Assembly: GCA_021234155.1 (NCBI GenBank)
Contig: JAJEKV010000073.1
Span: 3,072,001-3,136,000 of the forward strand
Reading direction: 5' to 3'
From: Isoetes taiwanensis
Taxonomy: Eukaryota > Streptophyta > Lycopodiopsida > Isoetales > Isoetaceae
Length of the DNA stretch: 64,000 nt
Positions 1-10,939 of this stretch are shown here, piece after piece. Below the pieces are notes generated by a model, which saw only the letters and a program-made list of their open reading frames with translations, searched no databases and was not told the origin of the DNA. The position numbers were made by a program, and so were the translations under genes. The first letter of the stretch is position 1; each line of letters starts with the position of its first letter.

Positions 1-120
1 CCACCACGGTGCCACATGCCACACCACATGTGGTGAATATGGCGCCATTTGTGGTGCAAAGTTTGTCATGATGGAATTTGTGGTGTGTAAAGTGGTGCTG
101 TTGTGTCATGTGGTACTAAC
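1..120. repeat. GTGGTG/CCACC-rich repeat, left edge
   Basis: The first 120 bases are dense in CCACC, CACCACA and GTGGTG words. The same words recur in arrays at 1.57-2.3, 3.34, 5.46, 7.7-8.2 and 9.24 kb, so this is probably the edge or subterminal part of one old element that continues beyond the window. Confidence 0.6.
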
Positions 121-537
121 CTTGGATTACTTTCGGTTGAATTCAACGGGACCTTTGGGAGAATGGATCAACTCTACAAGATCGAAGTGATTGATTGTAA
201 GGCAAGATCGGAAGTGATTGAGGTGTAAGTCCGCTTTCGACCTCTTGAGGTACTTCATAACAAAATTCTGAAGTGCTTAGTATAATTGTATTCTCATTGA
301 CAAATTTGCGTTCTCTTTGCGGGATTTGCAATCACTGCTACATTGCATTGAGAATTGTCATGAATTTTCTGACATGGGTACAAGCCTTAGGTGTGAGTAG
401 GGAGGATCAAAAGCAACTTCAAGCCTCTTGAGGCACTTACGGTGTGAGCACTTATAGGTAGCTTAGTTTACATGCTAAGGGCGATGTAAGGGACGGATGC
501 CAATTGGGATTAGTGGACTTCCTAATCTTTCACCCCG
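121..537. other. Non-coding stretch, nothing recognised
   Basis: No ORF with family resemblance is visible. A phrase containing gaagtgattga is repeated at about 185-225, suggesting a small local duplication. I see no RNA gene or promoter here. Confidence 0.4.
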
Positions 538-840
538 GCTTAGTCTCTTTTCGTTTGTCTGTTTGATGTATCTAATTTGCCCCCCTAGGATGAGGTCGGC
601 TCACTCATTTTAGGTGGCGAATTAGATACATCAAGTGAAACTCAAAAGAGAGTAAGCTTCGCTTAATCTCCTTAGTTTTCTGTTTCTTTGTATCTAATTT
701 GCCCCCTAGGATGACATCGCTCACTCAGGGTGGCGAATTAGATACATCAACGAGAAACTTCGAAAGGAGTAAGCGGACATAAAACAAGATCTGGCTGGCT
801 TAGTCTCTTTTGCTTCTCTGTTTTTTGTGTATCTAAAGTG
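538..840. repeat. Tandem foldback repeat, 2.5 copies
   Basis: Two adjacent units (about 538-656 and 659-774) and a left arm only (796-840) share one sequence. Each full unit is itself an imperfect inverted repeat. The outer arms read gcttagtctctttt and aaaagagagtaagc. The inner arms read gatgtatctaatttgcc and ggcgaattagatacatc, around a loop of about 30 bases containing ggctcactca. The fold resembles a small foldback element or a hairpin RNA precursor. No coding potential is seen. Confidence 0.75.
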
Positions 841-1567
841 CCAAGTCAAGTGAAGCTCCGATGGGTGCTCAATTTGGACAACAATCGCCGGATCGGCGGA
901 TGCATTAAGTCATGCTCCACACCAATCGCCAAATCAGCCGGATGCATCGGGGTTATGATCCCGAACAAATCGTTTGGTGAATGTAAGTCACAAGGTAACT
1001 TCCAACCTTTGTGCCTGTCTTCTTTTTAATTTGACCCATATAGTTACCGAATCATTAAATTTTTGCAGGTGGAAATGTCTCGGAGAAAAAAAAGCAAGAG
1101 AATTCAAGCAAAAAGACACCTCCAAGACATGCGAAGCATATATGTGTCTTGCTATATGTGTCTTTGTAAAGCATGTTGTGGGCTGCGATGTCTGAGGCTT
1201 GGACATACTATCCCAATGCAAGGTGAGTTAAGTAGAATTTGAAGGTATTACTCATCCAATGTGAGGCCTGATATGTTTGTTGAGGGGTGTACCAATTTCT
1301 AGTTCGAAAATTTGGACCTTGTGAGAATGATGATTGATGTTGTGAAACCGATTCTTTGTAGTAATGAAGGCGGGGTTGACGGATCAATAGATCTTTACTT
1401 GTAATCACATGTTTGTATTATTGTAACCAAAGAGGTTATTCTTGTAACCTATTCTTTCATTGACACTCTAATGTACATTGTTGTATACTATTGTATACAA
1501 TAGACTTTTTCCGGCTGACGAGCAACACTACAGTGGAGTTCAAATCTCGGAAGAAATTGATGTATTC
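841..1567. other. Non-coding stretch, nothing recognised
   Basis: Short ORFs of 60-77 codons overlap one another on both strands without any recognisable motif, so I treat them as chance. At about 1476-1502 there is a short duplication of ttgtatac. Nothing else is seen. Confidence 0.4.
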
Positions 1568-2310
1568 AAAGATTCATGACAATGTGGTGTTACATGTCGT
1601 GATAGATGTGGTGATGCAAATGGTGCATGTGGTGAATCATGTGGTGCGTTTGGTGAACCATGTGGTGAATCATGTGGTGAATCATAGGTGGCATCTTTGG
1701 AGCTTACGTGGCATGTTGGAGCCTAAGTGGCATGTTTGAGCCACCTTGGCATGTTTGAGCCTAGGTGGCATATTTGAGCCATCTTGGCATGCTTGAGCCT
1801 TTACATGACCTTTGTTACATGTTTGACTTTCATTGACCAACATGTTTGGTGATGCAAATGGTGCATGTGGTGAATCATGTGGTGCATTTGGTGAATCATG
1901 TGGTGAATCATAGGTGGCATGTTGGAGCTTACGTGGCATGTTGGAGCCTAGGTGGCATGTTTGAGCCACCTTGGCATGTTGGAGCCTAGGTGGCATATTT
2001 GAGCCACCTTGGCATGCTTGAGCCTTTACATGACCTTTGTTACATGTTTGACTTCCATTGACCAACATGTTTGGTGATGCAAATGGTGCATGTGGTGGAT
2101 CATGTGGTGCATTTGGTGAATCATGTGGTGAATCATGTGGTGAATCATAGGTGGCATGTTGGGGCTTCATTGGCATGTTGGAGCCTAGGTGGCATGTTTG
2201 AGCCACCTTGGCATGTTGGAACCTAGGTGGCATGCTTTGGTCTATGTGGCATGCTTGACCCTTTCTTGTGGCATGTTGGAGCCTAGATGGCATGCATGCA
2301 AGCGTCCCTT
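1568..2310. repeat. Minisatellite with ~230-bp higher-order unit
   Basis: Three higher-order copies start near 1610, 1848 and 2073. Each begins with ggtgatgcaaatggtgcatg, continues with several catgtggtgaat words, and then alternates ggtggcatgttggagcc with gagccaccttggcatg. Because most subunit lengths are multiples of three, one minus-strand frame (1682-2359, 225 codons) stays open through the whole array and gives a Cys/His/Met-rich repetitive peptide. I read this as a by-product of the repeat rather than a gene. Confidence 0.85.
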
Positions 2311-3339
2311 TCCTCTTACGCCTCATTTCCAAAATCGTATGGATGCCTACGATTTGCATCCCTTTATTCCCAAAATTACGCCTGCGGCTTCATTCCGTCC
2401 ACATCGTCTATTTCGCCATCTCCTTCACTCCTTCCCCATTCCGTCCATCTCCTTCACTTCCGCCATGGCTAAGTTCAAGACTACACTCCCTTGGGAACAC
2501 TATCCCGGTCATTGTGCGCTCGCTCCCGCGACCGGCCGCGGTCGAGAATCCGTGGCTTCTGCGGAGGATCCGTGTCTTCCTCCACCGGAGGAGGCCGCCC
2601 GATTCTGATGGTGGCCAAGTTCCTCCACCGAGGTGGAGAAGCTCATCATGGATCATCAAGGCATGCCGCCGTTGCGGGTGCTTTCAGTGGGTGCATGGGG
2701 GTTATGATGGCGAGGGGCGACTCCTCGAAATGAAGATGTATACTGCGAGGGGCGACCTCCATATAGAGCTCAAGATGGCCCCACCGATTAGTTTAGATTT
2801 GTATTGTAATCCACGGTTTCAATTTTTTGGCAATAGTCCTTGTGACTATTCTTTGTAAAGGCTTTTCATTAATGAGAACTTGTTTTGCAATAGTCCTTGT
2901 TTTGCAATAGAACTTGTTTTGCTTTTAACTTTGTTCTCTGAGTTTCCCTTTGTTCTTTCGGTTTAGCTGAACTTTTTGTCATTAATTATAAAATGCAAAC
3001 AAAGGAATTTGAAGGTGCGAGAATCTATGATCGCACACTAACAAAATATGGTAACCCACTAAACAAATAGGAAAAATATGAGATGGGTGGCTCGGGTTCA
3101 AAAGAAATAGAGTTCAAAAAGCGAAAAGAAAAACGAAATTCCGAAGCAAAAGTTAGTGGCCTTGCAAGAATCTTTGCACAAAGCGAGCTCAATGAATTTT
3201 GGCCTCATATCAATTCAGGGACCTAATTTGGGATCCATATATTCTTTGTCACCAAAAATCAGTCAAGATACTATCGGGGAAATCGAGAGCCATTCCATTT
3301 TTAACCGGGTCAAAAATGGTCAATGCCAGCTGATTATGG
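2311..3339. other. Mostly non-coding stretch after the minisatellite
   Basis: The interval starts with pyrimidine-rich DNA, has a short GC-rich island (about 2500-2650) and then AT-rich DNA with repeated tccttgttttgcaatag phrases near 2880-2920. Apart from one doubtful small ORF at 2465 I see no gene. Confidence 0.4.
2465..2608 (+). CDS. Small doubtful ORF in a GC-rich island
   Basis: The ATG at 2465 sits in a favourable plant context (gccatggct) and opens 47 codons starting MAKFKTTLPWEHYPG and ending PPPEEAARF. It lies in the only GC-rich island of the region, where overlapping frames are also open. I recognise no family, and the composition alone could keep the frame open. It could be a first exon, a captured fragment or chance. 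Confidence 0.12.
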   Translation: MAKFKTTLPWEHYPGHCALAPATGRGRESVASAEDPCLPPPEEAARF

Positions 3340-3405
3340 TGAAATCGTGGTGAAATTTTGTGGTGAAAAATGTGGTGAAAACGTGGTGAAGTTTGTAGTG
3401 ATGCA
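3340..3405 (+). repeat. GTGGTGAAA short array
   Basis: About six tandem words of type gtggtgaaa follow each other. They belong to the same GTGGTG family as the arrays at 1.6-2.3 and 5.5 kb and have the same orientation. Confidence 0.8.
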
Positions 3406-3514
3406 AGCGTTGTTTTATATTTCAAAGGAGAAAAATACATATGGAAATCTACCACACCCGGTAGAATAGTTCATACTTCTTATGAAATGAAGTATGCAAA
3501 AAAATCAGGGAAAA

Positions 3515-3814
3515 CTATAACCCTGAGCTTCTAGTATTATCAAAATGCAATAGAGATATAATAATAGCTGTTTTGAAGAGGTTAATGATGACATCTGATT
3601 CTTGGGCCTCAATCGGATCCTGCATTTTGAGATCTCGTAACTCTTCTTCTTCAAGTATGTCCAAGATTTCATCAAGTTTTTCTGCTGAATAGTTGGTGAA
3701 ATCCAGCAACACTAAAACATGAGCTTCTCGTTTCTGCTCCCACTTATGATACAGATTCACAAAGTATTGTCTCAGGTTGTTGTGTCTCCATGCATTTGGC
3801 AGCCTGTTGAGCAC
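3515..3814 (-). pseudogene. Unrecognised acidic/helical coding fragment
   Basis: A 99-codon minus-strand frame reads like real protein: LPNAWRHNNLRQYFVNLYHK near the start, then a Leu/Glu-rich helix with LDEILDILEEEELRDL. It lies inside the GTGGTG-array region and on the same strand as the transposase-like gene at 5.8-9.0 kb, so it may be an accessory ORF or captured exon of that element. DNA upstream (higher coordinates) is interrupted by stops. No family is recognised; chance is possible but less likely given the composition. Confidence 0.3.
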
Positions 3815-4639
3815 TTTTTAATGGCTGAAGCATGGATCATTTCTGCTTTAGTTCGATGAACATATCCTCTTCCTCAAGCATGGGGAGAGCTGCGAACTCA
3901 TCCTCGAGAATCATCGCCACCCCGAACCACATCCGTTTGCACCAGCTCTGTTAAGTCTCGGCGCATCGTGTAAAACAACATCATTAGTAATAAGAAAGGC
4001 AACCGCCCATCTTTGCCTTGGCTTCTAATTCTTTAAGCCCATCGAGGAATTAACCTATGTTTTAAGCCTAGAATACCTCGAATTCATGGGTCCTCCGCTC
4101 CTCTAATATCGCCTCTGTTCGGTTTATTTGCTCCGGTATAGGTCTTACCGGATCATTTGCATTTGAAGCTGGCGAAATTGTTTGTGCCGTGTTCTTCTTA
4201 CTGTTTTTCTTCCGCCATTTGGATGGGATAAGCCAATATGCGCATGCAAAACTAGATTTAGGGTTTCCCTCAATCTTTCTGCCGACCGACTTTTGAATGA
4301 TTGAACTTGCATTTGATGTGATGATTTCCGGTGGTGGGTTTCATCATGTGTTTCTCTGTCCCATTAGTTCATCCTTAATGTAATTTTTTCGTGTGTCACT
4401 TTCACCTGTCAATTAAGCGGTAAAGATTGAAGAGTGAAGATTTATATTAAACATATAAAATGATTACATAAGGTTACATTTCAGATTATATACACTTGTT
4501 TTTATTCGTGGGTCTATCAAAAGAGATCACGGGTCGGCTCCTCCTCGTCATCTTCTATGATCACCGGATCGGTGGCCACGGGTCGGCTTCCCGACCTATT
4601 TGCTCCCATTCGGAGGGAAAGCAAAAACCATAATGGTGG
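3815..4639. other. Degraded stretch, nothing recognised
   Basis: On the minus strand a lysine-rich piece (about 4110-4225) is open over some 35 codons and then stops. No family is recognised on either strand, and no RNA gene is seen. Confidence 0.35.
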
Positions 4640-5110
4640 AGTGTTACCAAAGCGGAATAGCGACTTCTCCATGTCCATCCAAGGCCTTGTGATGATAGTA
4701 CATATCCACGAAGTGAAGGAATTGGTCCTCTGTAAACAACCTATCATAACAAAAGAGGAACTTTTTTAGCGTAAAGGCTTGGTAGCCATTAAGCGAGAAA
4801 AAGTCTCAACCTTTGCGGATCCTGGTCAATAGTATGAGGAGCGGGCCAAAGATCTTTGGTGTGTAAAAATTTCGATGGAGGAGAGTAAGTTGAGAGGTAA
4901 GGGAGCCGTGGTGTACAATTCAACCTCTGGTGAGAGTTTTCAGCATTTCGTGGTCATATTCTCATCCGGTGAATAGAGTAATTTTACGTATCCGAGCATG
5001 TCCATCCATTCGCATGGCTGAAAATCGGGACAGACGCCTAGGTATTATGGGCTCTTCTTCTCTGGTCACATTGTCCCATTCCAGGCACTCCATCATTTTG
5101 CAAGCATCAA
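4640..5110 (-). pseudogene. Broken unrecognised coding fragment
   Basis: Read on the minus strand, one frame gives protein-like text broken by stops: a stretch beginning LGVCPDFQPCEWMDMLGY, then ELYTTAPLPLNLLSSIEIF, and finally LFTEDQFLHFVDMYYHHKAL ending at a stop near 4648. The pieces hold together in order and show aromatic-rich blocks typical of a folded enzyme, but I cannot assign a family. It has the same strand and setting as the 3515-3814 fragment, so both may derive from one lost second gene of the surrounding element. Confidence 0.3.
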
Positions 5111-5461
5111 GAGGTGAAGTTGGCCATGTCACATGTAGTATTGTTGTAAGGTAAAATCAGGAAACCGCTTCCCACCCGGTATGTAAATCAGTATGTAAAT
5201 CGCTTCCCAAGGACACTTGGCAGAACATGCTCCCCCGGGCTTTGTAATAAAGCTGTAAACTTCGATTGGGGAGCAAGAAGAATGGCATCTTGGGCCTTTT
5301 GGGTTGCCCGAGGTCATTAATTTTGCCATCCCATAATGATTTTCGAATGCGGTATCGGCCCCAAAGGATGATGAGAGGAATTGATGAGGCCGAGAGAATT
5401 TAAGGAAAAGGAAAGCATTCGATAGAAAAGGCTGCTTGGAAGGATCTATCTGTGTCGGGAG

Positions 5462-5562
5462 AAGAGACAGAAAGTGAAACACGTGGTGAAACATGTAGTG
5501 AAACACATGTGTCACCACATGTGGTGAAACACATGTGGTGAAACATGTGGTGAACCTGGGGC
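5462..5562 (+). repeat. GTGGTGAAACAT array with inverted core
   Basis: Tandem acatgtggtgaaac words with one inverted word in the middle (tgtcaccacatgtggtga), making a local palindrome centred near 5520. Same repeat family as the other GTGGTG arrays. Confidence 0.8.
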
Positions 5563-5821
5563 ATGTTACATCAGGGACATCAAAATACAATTACATATTA
5601 CATCAGAAGCAAACATATTACATTGAAACAAGGGACATCAAAATACAATTGAGCATGGAATTGAGTTTCTTATATTATTCCCAAACAAGGCAAGACACAA
5701 CAACATATTCAAAATTTCGAATCATTTCCTAACACAGAAGAATGTGTTCAGCTATTCTTCATCGGACATGCTATCTTCATCGGATAAAACCTCGGGCAAG
5801 TTTTCTAGAATCTTTTCCTCA

Positions 5822-8800
5822 TCACTTTGGTCTAGCACATAAGCAGTTCGAGCACCTTTCTTGATCTGCTGCATGGGAACTTCGAATAGCACAAATTTGA
5901 GTAGAGAATACAAGTGACTTTGGCTCGTTTGTCAACAACTCATACATCACCTTTGACCGAGGCTTCTTTCTATAGTAAATGCCCTCCACAACGGTTTCAC
6001 CTCTCATAAACAAGTTTCCGTTCTGCTTGAAGTCATTTTCAACTTCAAATTTTGGCTTGGTGCATAGCAACATCAAAATCTGAGAATCCTCCTCGTTCCT
6101 TTAGGTGCGTGCAAGCGCAAAGTGTCTCCTTCTCTAAGTGCTTACGCAAAAGTACATTTGCCAAGGTTGAGTATAGTGGCCTGGTAGACTTGGGGGTCTC
6201 TTCCACATCCGCATGAACATTGGAGGATGGTTCAGCGACTACAAGGTCCCATTCATCTACATACAATTCGTTCTCACACATGTCCCATTTTCCATCCAAA
6301 CAATTCTTTGCAAAAACATGATAGCTTTACGGTATGTAGGCGTGTGTTGGATTTCATCTTGAATCCATGAATTTGAATGAATTTGCCTGGTTTCTGGAAT
6401 TGTCTCTGCACCCCAAGCCTTTTTCCTGTTGATATCCTCAGGTTTTATTTCCCAGAAGTATCTCCGAACTTTTCTTCCATTTTCAGTCCACTCAGATGTA
6501 CCACATTGAAATTGTTTCTCTGCAATTTTCACCACATCATGGGCATTATCTAGTTTAATGTCAGGATGTTTAAGCTGTAGACCTCGTATCCATCTTTTCA
6601 ATTCTCTTTGCCTTCCCATCATGTTCACCTTTTCCATGGTTTGATCCAAAGAAGTTCCACATCATGTTGACCTCTCGTATCACTGGCTGTACCTTCCAAC
6701 AAAATAAAATGATCTGGCTGCTTTGAATTGTGATGCAGCACCATCTGAAAATACATAGTGCTATTTGGGGACATTGCCTTTCTGCTTTAAGTACTCAAAA
6801 TGTTTCATAAAACAATGTTGAACAAAAAGTGTGTCATGTTCCCTATCATCCGACACATAGTAGTGTGTTTCCTTCTCAATGGTGTGCAATGCGTGGATCA
6901 ACACGATAGGTTATTTGAACAAATATAGTTATCGGTTGTTGACCAATAGCATGGGGTGAACTTCATTCGCTCCTTAAAAGTATAATTCTCTGCTTGAAGT
7001 CAACCACGGATAGGTAAGCATCTCCGGGCAAGTTATCAAGGAGTTCTTTGTCTTGGCTTTGCGCCACTTATATCACGAAGTTGTGTAAAGGAAAATTTGG
7101 AAGCTTCTCCAACATTTTGTTCACCGATGGAAGACTTGCGGTTTCATTGTGTTGGTGAGCGAGCTTAGACTTCTTCTTTGCCATCTCTCGAATCTGAGTT
7201 TTTCATAGTCTAGGTATTCCCACTTCACCATGCCACTATCACTAGATTGTTCATGTGGGCAGATAGGGAACTTCTTAATCCCACACTCTTTACACTCACC
7301 CAGAATGCATTCCCTCTTATGGTAAGGTTGGAAGCTAGTTTTCTCACATAAAATTCCCTGCCACAGACTTCTTGTGCTACTTATTTTGTATTCAGACGCC
7401 CTGCATTCACCATATATGTCTGACCTGCAAAGCTGACAAGTGCAGTTGCAGCTTTTTGGGTGCTTAGTTCTCATACTATTGAAGCCATCTATTAGCATCT
7501 GCATTCTAACATGGTATATACAGCAGCAACTATTGAAGTCCTTTAATTTTACAACAAACCATGGTTTCAGCTTTTCAAACATCCTCTGTTTGATCATAAC
7601 ACTAGGATGTTCCGTCTTGAATTTCCTGAACAATTGCAACTGCAAGGAAGATAACAAGGTGATCAGCATATTTATTGCACACTACATTTTCCACCACACT
7701 AGGCACCACATAGCATATATTACAGACATTCATCTTACACCTCCTTATTCACCACACTAGGCACCACAACGCATATATTACATAATTTATTGTACACCAT
7801 ATTTTTCACCACACTAGGCACCACATAGCATATATTACAGACATTCATCTTACACCTCGTTATTCACCACACTAGGCACCACATAGAATTTATTTTACAC
7901 CATATTTTTCACCACACTAGGCACCACACTAGGCACCACACTGGCACCACACTAGATACCACACTAGGTACCACACCATGTTATTCACCACACTAGGGAC
8001 CACATAGCATATATTACAGCATTTATTTTACACCATGTTATTGACCACACTAGGCCCCACATAGCATATACAAAGATGTATTTTACACCATGTTATTCAC
8101 CACACTAGGCACCACAAAGCATATATTATTGACATTTATTTCACACCACGTGCCTCACCACAGCAACCACATATCACAAGCAATCACTAACCACATACCA
8201 CATACCACATTAACAATAAAAAATGTGGTGAAGATGAAGAAATGAAATAACCTGTGATTCTTCCAGATAGTGAGTGGCATGATTCTCTCTTACATTTCGT
8301 TCCAATCTTTGAACTTAACATCCTTTGCATTTGAGAGACCCTCTTGTTTTGGGTCCAAAATTGCTGCACAAGTTCTATGATGAGAATTGGGAATTGCATG
8401 ACCGCTCTTCTAACTCTTTTGTACAAAATCCATTTCCCCCCTTTGCAATCTATCTCTTCCCTCTTCAATTTTGCTTTGGTAAGATTCCTAGGATGAACAC
8501 CCAGCAGTTTACCAAAACCCCGAGCACTGACAGGATTAGCACTTTCGGTATTAATGCTTCCTCTTACGGCCATAGCAAGGCAACTACTCTTGGTCGCTAA
8601 ACCATCATTGCTGTTAGACTTCTTCACAAGTTGAATGGAAGCCACGAGGTTCTGACCACAATGCTCTTGGCTTGCAAATCTTTCAGCTCTTCGCCAAATG
8701 CATTTGTCCATTGTGTCATCCTGCGAGATAATCTAGTAAAACCTCTTTCTTATCATTTGTTAGACAAGCCTTTAGTGGTGCTCTGAAATGAAGATAACAA

Positions 8801-9046
8801 TTTTAATACCATCCGACGCCTAGTAGAGGCCGTTCTGGTGGATCCTCCCTCTGCTGATGCAATTTTTGCTAATTCTTCTTTAGCTTCCCTTTGTCTTTTC
8901 CTTTGGCGTCTTTTATGATCCCGTTCTTGTTCTGGAGTTCTCTTTCTCTTACCTGTGCTCCGGTTTGACATTTTAGGCAGATTTGCTTCCAAATTAAATG
9001 ATTGAAGGTATGAACCGGATTGATCCACAACCGGATTAAGCGCCAT
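5822..9046 (-). pseudogene. Decayed transposase-like gene of a DNA transposon
   Basis: The gene runs from high to low coordinates in broken pieces. (a) 9046-8753: a basic start, KRKRTPEQERDHKRRQRKRQ. (b) 8711-8250: a segment with FGKLLGVHPRNLTKAKLKR. (c) 7669-7121, after an intron-like repeat array: KPWFVVKLKDFNSCCCIYH followed by a Cys-rich domain with CNCTCQLC and CILGECKECGIKKFPIC, probably zinc binding. (d) about 6850-6660: SDDREHDTLFVQHC, then an in-frame stop, then HYVFSDGAASQFKAARSF; the D of SDGA is a candidate catalytic Asp of an RNase-H-like fold. (e) 6649-6257, 6299-6045 and 6076-5822: C-terminal pieces ending with a GETVVEGIYYRKK module. Frameshifts and stops make it inactive. I recall the same domain order from repetitive genes of bryophytes, lycophytes and ferns, but cannot name the superfamily. 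The GTGGTG arrays around it look like the element's subterminal repeats. Confidence 0.6.
7684..8232 (-). repeat. CACCACACTAGG array inside an intron-like gap
   Basis: About 550 bases of caccacactaggcaccaca words alternate with catagcatatattacagaca phrases, giving a higher-order unit of roughly 60-130 bp. The array separates two coding pieces of the transposase-like gene. It is the reverse-complement orientation of the arrays at 1.6-5.6 kb, as expected for subterminal repeats of opposite element ends. Confidence 0.85.
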
Positions 9047-9235
9047 AGCCGTGTGCTTTAGGAAAGGCGCGGGTGGGTCGTGGGTTTAGAAATCGGTTCG
9101 GTGGAGATTGGAATGGGACGGGTGGCGTAGGAAATTGGAATGGGACGGGTGGCATAGGAATTGGGTTATTGCAGTTCAAGAAATGATTGAATCCGGGCAG
9201 TACATGCACTAGGCGCCAAACAAACATTTAAAATC

Positions 9236-9316
9236 GCACCACAAATTTGATATCTCCCACCACATTTTTAGGGGGGACAGGGGGGACACCCAGAGTGTTC
9301 CACTACAACATGCTTT
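9236..9316. other. Junction between CACCAC element and gypsy relic
   Basis: The last CACCAC words (9238-9270) are followed by a G-rich stretch (ggggggacaggggggacac) and then directly by decayed gypsy pol sequence read on the minus strand. This marks the truncation point of the gypsy element or the edge of the GTGGTG element. Confidence 0.5.
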
Positions 9317-10339
9317 CACCCCATCTCAAACCTCAAAACGATCATAGTTTGATCGCATTTGCTGAGAAGATGATGCAGAGCCAAGGTGTGAGAATACATC
9401 TTGAGCCGATGGATCGGAGGGCAGAGATGCACGAACAGACTCCAACAAGGCTGCATCTCGAACAAAGGGAGAGCAATAAGCTAGAACCGATCAGGCCCTA
9501 GAATAACCTGTGATTGCTGATCAAATGCAGGATCACCTAGCTTGGGCTCAAGGTAGGAGCGTCGAGACAAGACATCAGGCTTCCCTTGGAGGGATCCAGG
9601 ACAGTACTTGATCACGAAATCAATATGGGATAATACTTGAGTAATGCCACTGGGCCTAGCGACGGTTGAGCACTCGAGTAGACTGAAAATACTCTAGATT
9701 TCGATGATGTGTATAGACTGTGACCTTATAAGGAGATCCCTCCAGGAAACATCTTCACTCCTCGAAAGAATCCACTATTGCCAACAACTCCTTGTCATAA
9801 ATGGGATAGTTGATTTCAGCAGCCTGAAACTTCAGTGAGTGATAGGCAATTGGATGCAATTCATGGTCCTCCCCTTCCTGTGACAGTATCCCACCAAGAG
9901 CAAAATCAGAAGCATCTGCTTCTACAACATATGGGCGCAAAGGATCTGCATGAGCAAGAACTGGCACCGTGGTAACGAAAGCAGATTCCGCTTCCACACT
10001 CCATTCAAATGGTACGTCCTTAACCATGAGGCGTATGAAAGGAAGGACAATCTCCGAATAATCCCGAATGAAACGCCGATAGGCAAACTCAAGAAAACAC
10101 TGAACGTCTCGAATGGATGAAGGTGTTTGCCACTCCAAAACAGTGTTGACCTTTTCGGGATCCATAGAGACTCCCTGTGGAGTGATATGATAGCCAAGGA
10201 ACTCCACATTATCCTGCTCGAACTGACACTTCTCAAGTTTGACATATAACCCGCGCTCAGGAAGCTTCTGAAGGACCTGTCGAACATGCCTCTCGTGTTC
10301 TTCGAGAGTCTTAGAATAAATCCAAATAGATGATAACAA
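9317..10339 (-). pseudogene. Gypsy RT thumb, RNase H and connection, broken
   Basis: The frame continues with the thumb (HERHVRQVLQKLPERGLYVK, VEFLGYHITPQGV) and RNase H (YVVEADASDFALGGILSQEG, INYPIYDKELLAIVDSFEE). After a frameshift near 9755 it reads YKVTVYTHHRNLEYF and KYCPGSLQGKPDVLSRRSYL, the end of RNase H. A connection segment with HLGSASSSQQMRSNYDRFEV follows, where sequence similarity stops near 9317. An in-frame TAG is at 9656-9658 within the NRR-A-W motif. Integrase is absent. Confidence 0.88.
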
Positions 10340-10939
10340 AAGTGTCTAAGAACTCTCAAAAGACATCATTGACCATATGTTGGAATACTGCTGGAGCATT
10401 GGTAAGTCCAAACGGCATAACTATGTACTCAAAATGGCCATACCGAGTATGAAAAGCTATTTTCCATTCATCACCCTCCCGGATCCGAATAAGATTATAG
10501 GCACCTCGAAGATCAATCTTCGTGAAATAATGCACACCTTGGAGTCGCTCCAACAACTCTGGGATCAGAAGAAGCCGATATCAATTCGGCACTGTGATTT
10601 TATTGAGGCCACGATAATCAACGACTAGACACAATGAATCATCCTTCTTTTTGACGAAGAAGATAGGCGCTCAAGCAGGGGACTGCGAATGTCGAATGAA
10701 ACTAGTGGCTAGATTCTCTTCAATATAATCCCGCAAAACCTTCAACTCAGCAGGAGATGGACAATATATTGGACCATATGGCAGCATTGTCCCAGCTGCA
10801 AATCAATAGGACAATCGTATGGACGATGCTCTGGGAGCTTGCTGGCCTTGAATTTGTCAAAAACATCAGAGAAGTCGCCATATTTATCTGGGAGCATTGG
10901 AGCAGACTTCACTGGTGCCGAGCTAGCCGACGGGTGAAC
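10340..10939 (-). pseudogene. Gypsy reverse transcriptase, broken
   Basis: Minus-strand fragments in order are: [80 protein letters not shown] and [20 protein letters not shown]. These are RT blocks 1-4. The next block should be the catalytic YLDD, but near 10320-10340 only YLD remains and 11 bases are lost, which also shifts the frame. In-frame stops are at 10671-10673, 10581-10583 and 10356-10358. The enzyme cannot be made. Confidence 0.9.

Noticed and set aside
2189-2858. Overlapping plus-strand ORFs of 139 and 196 codons
   Set aside because: They start inside the minisatellite, overlap in different frames, and are low in complexity; only the small Kozak-type ORF at 2465 is kept as doubtful.
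7684-8232. Possible CRISPR-like array (short repeats with spacers)
   Set aside because: Repeats are degenerate and the intervening sequences are themselves repeated; a eukaryotic minisatellite explains it.
9247-9501. 84-codon plus-strand ORF beside the gypsy relic
   Set aside because: Antisense to recognisable gypsy pol sequence.
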